DNA of 64,000 bases from Antedon mediterranea (lineage: Eukaryota > Echinodermata > Crinoidea > Comatulida > Antedonidae). A program made the translations under genes and the position numbers. Shown in pieces: positions 29,501 to 41,500 of this stretch (positions are counted from its first letter, which is position 1; every line of letters begins with the position of its first letter). The stretch is from assembly GCF_964355755.1 (NCBI RefSeq), contig NC_092678.1, forward strand, positions 19,070,922-19,134,921, written 5' to 3'. The notes below the pieces were generated by a model, which worked only from the letters and a program-made list of their open reading frames with translations, had not been told where the DNA came from and did not search any database.

Positions 29501-32500
29501 CTTCAAGAAAATGTATTTATTTGAATAGTTGTGTTGTAGAAAATTGTTCCATAATATCTTTTGGAATATTTTGTTATAATCATGGGGAAGTCTGATTTTT
29601 TTAGTACATCAGAGTTTCATAATAAACTATTATATAAACTTTTATTTTTTGAAAAAAATGACTGAAGCCACTTGTCCATGCCACATTGTTGCTTTACAAG
29701 TAACATTTTTTTATATAATTTAAATTAAAGTTGAAAAGATTCAATGACGCAGGCCTAACCTTTTGCTTTGGAGTTGGTTTAAACTTTGCGATATTGCTTA
29801 GCAATAGACAGCCATTTTCTTGTATTTCTCGCTGGTTAACATGAGCAGCCATCGCGCCCATCATGGTTGCCGCAACTTTCATCTTCACAAACACTTCAAT
29901 GTTTTCTTCGACTTGACTGAGGACGCTTAATAATTTTACCCAAAGAGCATTGTGCTCAATCGGTTCCTATTGAAAAGAAAGATGAGACAAAATAAAACAC
30001 ATTAATAATAATAACATTAAATAAAATAATAAAATAAGATCACTATATCATTCTTGACCCACATTGCTTATTGATCCAAATTGACATGTACGTAATGTAT
30101 GTGAAGGATGGCCCTATATAAAACATTTGCATCAGTTACAGTGTCCATATTTTGGTGGAAAAATCTCGATAACCTATATTTCAGTTGAGAATGCCAATCT
30201 GTATCAACATTTATATTATTAATATTTAAAACAAAACAATTAGATTAAAGAAATGCTTAGTAAAATAGAAAATAAATGTTAAAATACAAAATAAAAATTC
30301 AAAAAGCTTTAACGTTGTCTGTTATAAAGTTTATAGAGGACAGCAGACAGGTTTTGCTTTATCTCATATTTGGCATATTCAATTGGGAATTTTCTATTAA
30401 GTACTGTTTCCATTGAGTATATTTATCTAATGGAGAATTGCAATCACTATTAAGTAAATACAGATGTTATACAAAAATTCCCAATTGAAACTGCTAATTG
30501 AGTTAGTAAAATCTATTTATAATTGATATCAATCATTTCAATTTCAAAATCGAAAAAGTTTTAGGCCTAAAGATGAAAAATAATTTATTTTTTAAATAAG
30601 AAAAAACTAACAAATTACGTCATGTGGAGGAGATACAGTTTACAACAAGTGCATAGTGCTGTAGCCACCAGAAATAAAGTGGTGGGTGGTTGCAAGAAAA
30701 GAGAACAATCTATATGGGTTGTCTTTAGGCCTCTCTGTGTAAAAGTGGTCAGGTTGAAACCTTACCAACCGAACTGGTGGCTACAGCCCTGGATTAGAAT
30801 CACAGACATTTGGTTAAAAGTAAGTCAAACAAGTTTGTTTCCTTTAAAGATGACAAGAATCAATTTGATACAACATGTCACGTTTTTTTACTAGGTTTTG
30901 TTTTTTAATTGGAGCTTGGTTGTTTTTAAGTTTTAAAAAGGAATTGCTAATTGGACCTCTAGTAGAAATTATCAGTTACTATTTTTCATTTATATATTAT
31001 GTAAATATAACTGCAACCAATAGATAACAATCTACAAACAAGATGATCTACAAAGGTCTTTAGAAGTAAAAGTTGTTTTTTCTCATTAAATCATCATTAT
31101 ATCTAACCTGATTTAAACCCAGGTTCCCACAATTGATAGGAAGTGCCTAGCTGCAAAAACAATAACAAAGGACCTAATATTGAAAAAATTGAATTGTGTG
31201 AGTAAGAATTATGACAATACAATAAATAATACTTGAAGTTGTTATATATATATATGGATGATGACTAACTTGAAGCGATGGGCTTCAATTCCCGGAGCAG
31301 GTGGTTTCTAGTTATATTCCCGTTGGGAAGAAGCGATTAAAATCACAGATAATTTAACAGGGTTAAGAGGAAGTGTGAAAATAAAATTCCTAAATTCAAA
31401 AATTATGTTAATAATTATCTAATTAGAGATGTCTGAAATTCATAATTACCTGCAATTAAAGATTATTCTTTATAAACTGAACTGGTTCGTTTTAATGATT
31501 CAAAATTACAGAAGAAATTATCTTTAAATAAGCTAGCTGGCCGCATCAGTTGGAAAGAAAATGGTTTTGGAAAGTTAGACACAGATGATGCTTGAATAGT
31601 TGTTTCTAAAAGTTTAGGTAGGTTTAGGTTCAGCAAAACTACTATCATATTTAATTGTTGATTATGCTTATGACAAATATAATATCACAAAGAAATTAAA
31701 TAAATCTTACTACTAAAACTGTTTTGTATGATAAAAAAAAATGAATTTGAAAATGAAATGAGTTAGTTGTGATGTCATAACAACCCATCATTCTTTGTAC
31801 AGTTACAAGGATATTTTGATATCCTTTTTAAATAAATGGCAAAAGTCATTAATACCCAAAAAACACAGCTATATCCATGTGTATTGCTAGTGGAGTCATG
31901 AAAAAAGAAATTTTTGGAGTAATATAATAATAGTAATACTAATAGTTTTGTATTCATTATTACTTCTATTGCACGTTCAACTGTCAGAAACACCATAGCC
32001 AATTAAGTGTGAAATTTCTTAGCTGATAATGTTTAATAATTTTATTTCCAAAAAAAGGTTAAAACAATTAATCGAAAGGAAGTGAATATACAGTAGTACA
32101 TTATAATATTAATCTTTTAAATATCTTATTGAATTTTATGTTTTTTTTCACTTTTATTTGTACTTTAAAATTTGTAATACTGTTATACTCTGAAAATAAT
32201 ATAAACAAAATGCCATGACATATGTAAATGCATAAATAAACACATACAAAAAAATGAGTTAAAGAGTTTGAATGCTATGAAGCTACAGTAAAGTTGAAGA
32301 ATGGAACATGATAACGAATTCACACAATCAAGGGTTTCCAGAACTGCAATCAATTTCTGAGTGTTCCGTTGCATATGTTTATTATCAACATTTAGAAACT
32401 TTTTCAAGTACTTTCTCTCTTAGATGTAAAAATCAACATATGATAATAATAATAATAACCAACAACAAAAAGTCTTGAGTCTAGATATTATTAGTTACAC

Positions 32501-35500
32501 CCTGCTTGTTCACGGAATACGGGAAATATCTACGTTCTGGTTCCATATTCCATGAGGCCGAAGGCCGAATGGAATATGGAACCAGAACGTAGATATTTCC
32601 CATATTTCGTAAGAACAAGCAGGGGGCAACAATTTTATCTCTTAGAATACATCAACAATGCGCGCGTAGAAACATCAAAAAGGTAATACGGGATATATTA
32701 CCCTTCTGATCCGCTTGACTGAGTAAATGGGCGTAATACGGAATTATATCTAATACATATTGACCAATCGGATTACAGAATTCACGTACACTAAGAGATA
32801 AAGCTCTATATCTATTAAGGTACCTACTAATAAGTAGATTTTAGGCAGATTTTAGATAGGTCCTAATAGGTTTTACCTCATTAGCATAATTCAAAACCCC
32901 TACTAATAGTATTAGATAGATGTTTCACTATTTTTAATCTGTGAGTAACACAGTTGTATACATCTATCTATTGTCTACTTATAATAGCTATACAATGGGC
33001 TACCAGCAACCTATTAATAGACATAAACTGATAATAGCCAGTAACTGTTAATAAACTATCTATTTTATACAATAGATAGATATGGACTACCAGATAGCTA
33101 TTAGAAATCTATGAGTATCATATCTATCAACTGTCTACTTATAATAGCTATACTTGGGCTACCAATAACCTATCAATAGACTGTTAACAAATAATTAATA
33201 GCCAGTAACTATTAATCAACTATCTTTTTTATATAGCTGGGAATTAAGTAGTCATTCCATCGTCGTTGACTTATTGAGTTAAAATCCTTAGTAGGCGAGA
33301 TAAAAAGGTCTACTTAAAAACTATTAGGGCTACTAAAAATAGAGCTATTTCTACTTACGACTACTTAAATCTACTAATTTTTTTTGCTATGGGAATTCTT
33401 TACACATAATTTAAGTAGGGCTTATATTCTATGATAAGTAACACATCTATATTTTCAAGCTTACACTATGAAATGTGTTGCATTGAGATGCAGAAAAAGA
33501 TTTAAGAAACCTACAAGTACTGTAAAGGTATTCCTCATGCCACTTTTAAGATAGGTCTCTAATGACATCATATTGGCACATTTCTTCATAGCTGCACATC
33601 TAATAGCTTCTTCCACTGTTTTTATCCACCATAAACTCTTTTGCCATTCTTCCTTTACACTCATTTTGTAAACAACACATCAGCCTTCTTTATATACAAC
33701 TTTACAGCAAATGTTTTTCACACCGACAAATCAAGTCAAACAAGTCACCTCTTTTAATCAAACTTTTGAACAATCTCCTTTTCTAATTTTATCTTAAAAA
33801 CTGTATTATAATAATATAGTATGTGTACTGTGTATTACAATGTTGTATTTTTCCATTGACTTTGTTAGGCTTTCAGAACTGTTTTTGTTTATCGAAAATA
33901 AATTTACCTAGTCGTCGAAGCATGAATGATTTCATTTTCCATGCCCCATATTTAGTAGCTTTTTGTAGCATAATGTCTACTAGCAAACTATGGGAATGTA
34001 AGATAATTCAAAGTTAATTATAATCAAGGTTATAATTTCCTGTCATACAACTTTCATTCAATTGCACCCGTGGTGTGCCATATTTACTCAAATAAACTCT
34101 GACTCTACACTTTCAAGTTTCTAAAACTATACAACTTTATAATAAATAAGTTATGTCTACTCTCCTACAAGACTCTCTGAAGAACAGAAACTCTACCAAA
34201 ACTTAAGTTCAAAAGATTCCAAATCCGTTTTTTACCATAAAAACACATTTTTTCAGAGAAAAAAAAGATTAGGCCAGCCCAATGGTGTCCGGTAATGGGA
34301 CTGTAGACTGTAGTACCATAACTGTCATCGAAAACTGCTAATTCTAAATTTGGTAACCCATATGCAATTTTTCATTCATTTTCAATAGTTGGCATAATAA
34401 ACTTTGACCTGTTTTTTTGTTGTTGGTAGTGATGGTCAGGGGTATAATATTATTACAACAAAAAAATAATTTGCATACACGTTTTTGTGAAGATAAAAAA
34501 AATCAGAAAATAAGAGTTGGAATTGAACAAAGGACTATGAATTGATACATAATGTCAACCATCAATCCACAGTTCTGCTAGTTCATAGAATCCAAGGATT
34601 ACTGTACATTTAGTGGAAATCCTTGGTAAAATAATTAAAAAAGGAAAAACATGATAATTTTACCAGTGAAAATTGGAGAAGGTCCAGTAGAAGTTTAATG
34701 ACTGGAACATCAAGACTAATGTCATCCCTGTTTTGTGATGAATTCTCTAAAAGATGAAACTCCTTGATAAAATGTACCACTATTGAATTATCACACTCTG
34801 CAACTTCCTATAAAAACAAAGAAGTTATAATTAAAATATATAGTTGTTGTATTTTTATTTATTTTTATTTTCTGCCTAACTTACCTGGATAAACCAACAT
34901 AGGCCTTTTCAGAACAGAGTTGATGTTGAGGTATGTGGGTGCGGGTTCACCCACTTAAAGGTGCTAGTCATAGATGATACCAATGTCTTGGAGGGGTGTT
35001 CACAACCCTTTTCCAATAATGTTCTCTTCAAAAGGAAAAGGGCCTATTGGTACATTTATCCAGGTATAGTGCACTCAAGAAACTAATAACATCATTACTT
35101 GTGTTTATATGATCAGAAAAGTGTATTTAAAACACAGTACTTGTAGCTGGAGAAGTATTCGCAGATTATTGGTTGATTTTTATATCAGAGTTGTCACACG
35201 CAATTATGCAATTGAATATTTCTAGTTTCCAGATGAAGAACTATAACTCAAGTTTTTATTTTTACCACACCTAGGCCTTCAACTTTTTGTGAACCAAATG
35301 CTAAATAGTGACATAGGCCTATATTTTTTAATCAAATCAATCACTTTCAAGTGATTAAATTGTCTAAGTGAGTTTCTAAATTTTAAGAAGCAATCATTCT
35401 GAGACTTTCTCATGCATGACCACTCCCCTGATTAGGATGGGCGTAAACATTGCTTGTTATGCATTTTAAAATTAATAATTAAAATGTATTACGTAGCTGC

Positions 35501-38500
35501 AGTGAGTCTATTGTCTGTCTAATTCATCCAAAGTGTAGAATATAGAACTATTCATACAATGGTAGGACCTGTGTATATTTTATGCATATTTAGAATTTGA
35601 ATAACTATTTAATGCAAATAAAATTAATTATTTAAATGAATTCTCTGACTACAGTGAGTTATATTGTGTTACTGTATCTAACAACGATTAGATTTTGACA
35701 ACATTAACTTTAATTCATCTAATGCAAACACTAATAAAAGTATTATAGTGTTTAATATTTATTTATGCAAATTTTTAATTCAAATATTAACTGAATAATG
35801 CAAAGATATTAAGTAATAAATGTATTGTGGCTGTATAAGTGAGTATTGTATAGCTGGAGAGTGAGTGAGTGGCCGAGCGGTTAAGACAGTGGAACCGTAA
35901 TTACGTAGCCATAACATCGGTAAGGGTTCGAGGCTCACCCACTCCATGGTTCTGGTGGTAGAACGAGTCTTCTCGGATAAGGACTATAAACCGTAGGTCC
36001 AGTGTACACAACTAGCTCGTGTGCACTTTAAAGAACCTAGTACATCTTTCGAGATGAGTAGGGGGTTACCCCGGTGTATTAGTGCATCACAGCCACTGTT
36101 CACCAACTGGGCCCTCTGGGAGATCAGTCTGTGACTGAAGAGGTCACACAGTATAAAAATGAACTAACAAACAAATAACAAACAAATAACTGGGAAACGT
36201 TTATTCAGAAGTATAGATTTTACTAAAAATTATAATACAGCAGTACTTTTAAATACACAGTTAAAACTGTGTTTTTTACAGGAGTATAATTTATGTAAAT
36301 TCATAAATTGAATACTAATACATGCAAAGGCAAATAAATATCGCCAAATCATTCAAAAAATGGTTTTGATTATTATAGCAATAATATTGAAGCAAACTAA
36401 AATTAAATATAAATGTGGTGACCCAGAAACCTGGTAAATGTCACCTAATTTTATTCACGAATCACCATGGAAACCATTAATAAATAAACAGAATATGAAC
36501 AGCTTAAGGAAGGCTTGCGGAACAGGTGATGCATGTGGGTAGAAAAAAAACCAAATTGTTACTTCTTTCAACGCAACGATTAACAGCTGAGGAAATGAGA
36601 TCATGAGGTACGACGATGTCTAGAAGTAGTAGACAGCCAATCATAACACTGCATCAGAGTCATGTGACAGCTACTTAACTTTTAAGTAGTAATATAACTA
36701 CTCAGGGGAATGAATGAGCTGCATCATCGAAAAATTCCCAGTTCGTTACAAATTGATGATTTAACGAATATGAATATTAAATTTGTTTTCAAAATAATCA
36801 ACACATGTTTATCAAGTGTGAATGTTCTCTTAGTATTATTATCAATTAGTCTTTGTGCAAAAAAAATTGTAATAACGTTTGAGAGTTACACCTTAAAGAT
36901 GTATTGTCCCTTTGTCAAATTCCAAAAAAATAAAAATTAGAAGATTTAAAAAAAAAGTGGGTCATTTTGAAGTATCATAATAGTTATTAACTTTCTCCAA
37001 AAATTAGTCGGAAAAAAAAATTATTTAACTGAAATATAGACGTTTTTTAGTTTTAAAAAAAACTGTGACTTCCAGTCAAAGTTTTCGATCAAAACATATC
37101 TCATAATGCAACGCGCTTGTTTGGCTACTCTGTATGCATAATCATAAACTTCCTCGCGATCTGTGTGAAAACACCTTCTCAACCGTGACGAGTTGTAAAC
37201 AATCCTAATTAGGATCATGCATAATGCATACTCTTGGTTTGAAATCTTTGTTTACTTTCTCTCGTGACGATTTTCCAGACGAAATGTAATCAAACTAATT
37301 TACCTGTTAATTACGTAAAATTGTTGTTTTTGGCACGAATTTTCGACTTAAAGTGAATAACTTTAATATTACTTTGATATGGCCAATTTAAATTTAGAAT
37401 ATTTTGACTTTCATTTTTTTGTGTTTCAAGGGACAATAAATCTTTAAACAAATTCAATTTCAACTAGTGTTTAACTTCAAGCTTAAAATGTACTTTCTTG
37501 TACTTGTATACTTGTACATGCTTCAGTTTGGGCATTGGAATACATAGAGAGGGCCTTCTTTGTGTACCACACACTTTAGCAAGTTTACCCAGAGTTTTTC
37601 GGAACTAGAGATAACTGCCATGTGTTGCGTCTGGTCAGATGAAAGGGGCTACCCGAAAATTGTATAGATGTTGTGCTGCTGCACAATAATTAAAAGATGA
37701 AGGTATTAGCAAAATGACCAGGTACAATTACTTTGGCTAACATGCAGTGCTTGTTGAAGGCATGGCCTGGTGAAGGGATTCGTACTGGTGTACATGTCTT
37801 GAGCTGTTATGTTCCCTCTGTGCTTGGAGGATGACTGTTGTTGGTAAAGGATTCCATACGGGGAATGCATCCTCTCACCTACTGATTTTGATGTTGTAAG
37901 TGAATTTTGGGATAGTGTCTGTACTCACATTGGTCATGTATGTGGCATCGTTGTTTGTCTATAGTGCATCTATCTGTCTGACGGCTTAGTTTTATCAACT
38001 ATGACCTTGTCTTGATAAAAACATAAGTAATAAAACTCGTCCTAAAACATGAATATCTCTCTCAAACTAAAAAAAATATTTTAAAAGATTGTCAAGTAGA
38101 GAATTACTGCAACCCGGCAATACCCTCAATACAAGCTCACTGAGCCATCCAACTCGTCGATTCAATCGGGTTTTACTTTGTATATGAATGAATAAAACAT
38201 ATACCTAAGCATTTTAACCGACCAATTAGCATGATCATTTTGAACTTTGTTTGGGTGATATTTCCAAACATCCCAATGCTTCCGAAGACATGCCGAAGAT
38301 GACGTACTTAAATAAAATAATAAAATTCACTTTGGCTCAGATATATACTGTTTTGTATGTTTTTTAGCGTTTCCAACACTCTTAAAACCATTCCAAAATG
38401 CTGGCTACAACATAAATATCTAGGGAATTTTAGGTCATTACCTGATTTCTTTCTACAAAAGTATTAAGTGTGTCCTGTGAAAGCTTTAGTTGTGTCCAGC

Positions 38501-41500
38501 GGTGGTTCCGGGGACATTGCGTCAAGAGAATGTGAGTCTTCAGCTGTTTTTGCTGACTAAGTTGACAATCCAGGTTTCTCAAATTCTTCAAATAATCTAG
38601 CTTATTACTCTTATGATTCTCCTTATTTTGATACCACACACTTTGGCAAGTTTGGTGACAAGGCTGGCTTAGGAGTCTGTTTTCAGCTGTTTGGAATTAT
38701 TTTGCTGACCACAAAGTTAACAATCCTCATGGTTCCTACCCTCATGCGTTGCCTTGTGATCTGACGTGTGGTACACGTTAGCAGTTGGTTTCTTAAACTG
38801 TTTGGAGTTCCACTTCGTTGTTGACAAACCAGTTTCTCCTTCATTCTGCCATGTGGTACACATGTTGCACACGTGTCATTTAGATGTCAATCTTTCTGAA
38901 ATCATTGAACAAAGTATCTTACCTCTAATGCTCTGGCAATTTCATCAACAATTTGTGGTGATAGGTTGACATTTCTCTGTATCAAAAGTCGTTTGTTTAT
39001 CAATCCTGATGCAATATTTGCCATCTAAACAAGAGCAAACAGAAAAATAATAAAGTATAGTATAATGTCACTAATTATTCATTTTAACTTTTATTTATTT
39101 AATTATTTATTTATTCGACTTCTCACTAACTCAGTTAGTGAAGGATCTGGACCAACAGGTGGTAAACACCTCTAAAACGACCCAGTCCCAATTTGCACAG
39201 TGGCTGTGTGTGACAGTGGCTGTGTTTGTGTGGACTAGTACACCGGGGTAACCCCCTACTCGTCTCGAAAGATGTACTAGGTTCTTTAAAGTGCGCATGA
39301 GCTATGTGTACACTGGACCTACGGTTTATAGTCCTTATCCGAGAAGACTCGTTCTACCACCAGAACCATGGAGCGAGTGAGCCTCGAACCCTTGCTGATG
39401 TTATGGCTACTTAATTACGGTTCCACTGTCTTAACCGCTCGGCCACTCACTCACTCACAGTAACTGCTTGTCTTGTGACACTTGTAGTTTTTTAAAAAGT
39501 GCAAAATCAATTTCCGTATGTCCTTTAACTACAGGAAGGCAATGCCCCTACAAGAAAACTGTAGTTGGACATACATAACATTCACTGGTTTCTTGGAGCA
39601 CAAAAATATTAATGTTTAAAAGCATCCTAGTCTTCTGCTTAAAAAAAAGTAAATGATTCAATCCAAAATAAATGACTTCTATAGCTAAGAAAGCCTACTA
39701 TTAGTATTATTTCTTTCTTACAGTAGGTGTACAGTATATTAGGCCTAGGCGTACATGTCTCTTGTATTTCTTCACTGGGCCTATTCTTACAATAAGAACT
39801 AAAAACTAATGAGGTAGTGTTAAATACAAATATGTGGCTCTTCAGACTTGCTTGCCATTAGCCACTCATGCTAAATACTCTATAAGCTACAAAACACTGG
39901 AGTTAGACCGAACAACTTTTAAACGCTTTGATTTCAATTAATGCAGTGCAACGATAGCCCTAGTTTACTGTATGTGTATCTATGTATCTGCCTGTTGAAC
40001 ACTATCATGTCATCTCTATTCAAGACACTGGAGTTCGAAAAAACCCAACCACTCTTAAACTGATTAGTGCAATGTAACGATGTTACAGTTTCTACTTGTG
40101 TGTACGTACTGTCTGCTTGTTGAACATTGCTGAATAAAACATTACATGTACAGTATGTCAATAATGACAGTTACAATGACCTTTTACAAGCTAAATAAAC
40201 AACACCTGCAAATTATTGACATATTATGTCACAGTCATTATATATGTGACAGTGAATTATAATTTCTTTCCACTACAAACAGGCCAAATCAGTGGTGAGG
40301 TGGTCGCAATTGAAAAGGTAAATAATCTATGTAATGGCCACATGTCTGCCTCTCTGAAAAAGTGGTAGGGTTGAAACCTCACCAACCGTACTAGTGGCTA
40401 TACGGCACTGCAAATTTTGTAAATTATGCGAACTATAACTTTGTAATTAGAAAAAAGAAAGTCAAAGGTCAGGAAAATGAGCTGCAAACAGAATTAAAGA
40501 ATGCTATTTTTTGCTATAACTAATGGAACAACATCACATAGTTTTACTAATATTATCAAACCTATATTTCTAGGGTAGGCTACGATAGGGTACAGTACAG
40601 GCATCCAATGTTATGATTATTTTTATAAAGGTTTTTGCATTATGTCTCCCTATCTAAGATTTATCATGCATAATTTAATGGATGCAAACATTTGTTTCAG
40701 ACATTTCAATGTTATTAAATGTAGCTTCAGATAGCACAGTCAGTAGAAATATTAATGTATGTTTCAGAATGTTATTGCAAAAGGAACTACGTCTACATGC
40801 ACTGACAGCTTTACTACACAAGATTAATTTGTTCCTGTGGTTTTATGACTAATTATCATTAGATACACTAACATTAGTAAGATGTCTAAGTTGATGTTAG
40901 AGGCAAACTATAGGGTGTTTCAACATTATCGTTAATTTATCGGCAAACATTGCATTATCTTGTTGTTGTTCAATTACAGTACTTCCTTTTTTTCAAATAA
41001 ATAAATGTTGAAAAAATAATAAAATCATACCAATAAAGGACATTTTTTTTAAAGTATAGCCTAAATCTGACAACATCTAACACTTTTTTGTGTTACGCCT
41101 CTGATGTCATGAAGGACCATCAGGCTACAAAGCTTTGCAGGGAAAGAGGAGGTTCTGCAAGTATAAATATTTCTCAATGGATCCTAGAGTGACGTGCCAG
41201 CTAAATCTGTGGTAAAACATGACTGAAAGCTGATCATTCAAAATACAACATTTAGGCCTATCCGCTAATATCTGAGGCTGACAGAAACCCGACATATTCA
41301 CTAATTACACTTCGCATGGAAACACTTAGGCCTACCACTAAAGTATATACTAAAAATTCACCTAAATGAATACCACTTTTTTTCAGAGAGAAATCCTTGT
41401 TATTGAATTAAGAGAGATACTACAGAATTTAATGGAAATATGTTACGTAAATTGTAATTGATGCCTTGAACCAGTATACTAATTCCAACAGATCTGTTAA

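Larger units (their letters stand above)
29967..34663 (-). other. Intron 3 of the ARM/con80-like gene
   Basis: A 4.7-kb intron with a small MITE (30657-30787), a 123-bp palindrome (32501-32623) and a two-copy repeat (32961-33233). No spliced coding exon is supported. Confidence 0.7.
34808..38922 (-). other. Intron 2 of the ARM/con80-like gene
   Basis: A 4.1-kb intron containing a MITE (34882-35066), a full tRNA-derived SINE (35863-36155), a second MITE (36893-37447) and diverged coding-like repeats (37540-38880). Confidence 0.7.

Noticed and set aside
33461-33664. 67-codon minus-strand frame, or a THAP-like CVALRCRKR reading on the plus strand
   Set aside because: Only two cysteines and a short basic run match; stops follow and the rest of a THAP domain is missing.
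35868-35945. Functional tRNA-Ser or tRNA-Leu gene
   Set aside because: A and B boxes are present but acceptor stem pairing fails and the same head and body recur as a SINE.
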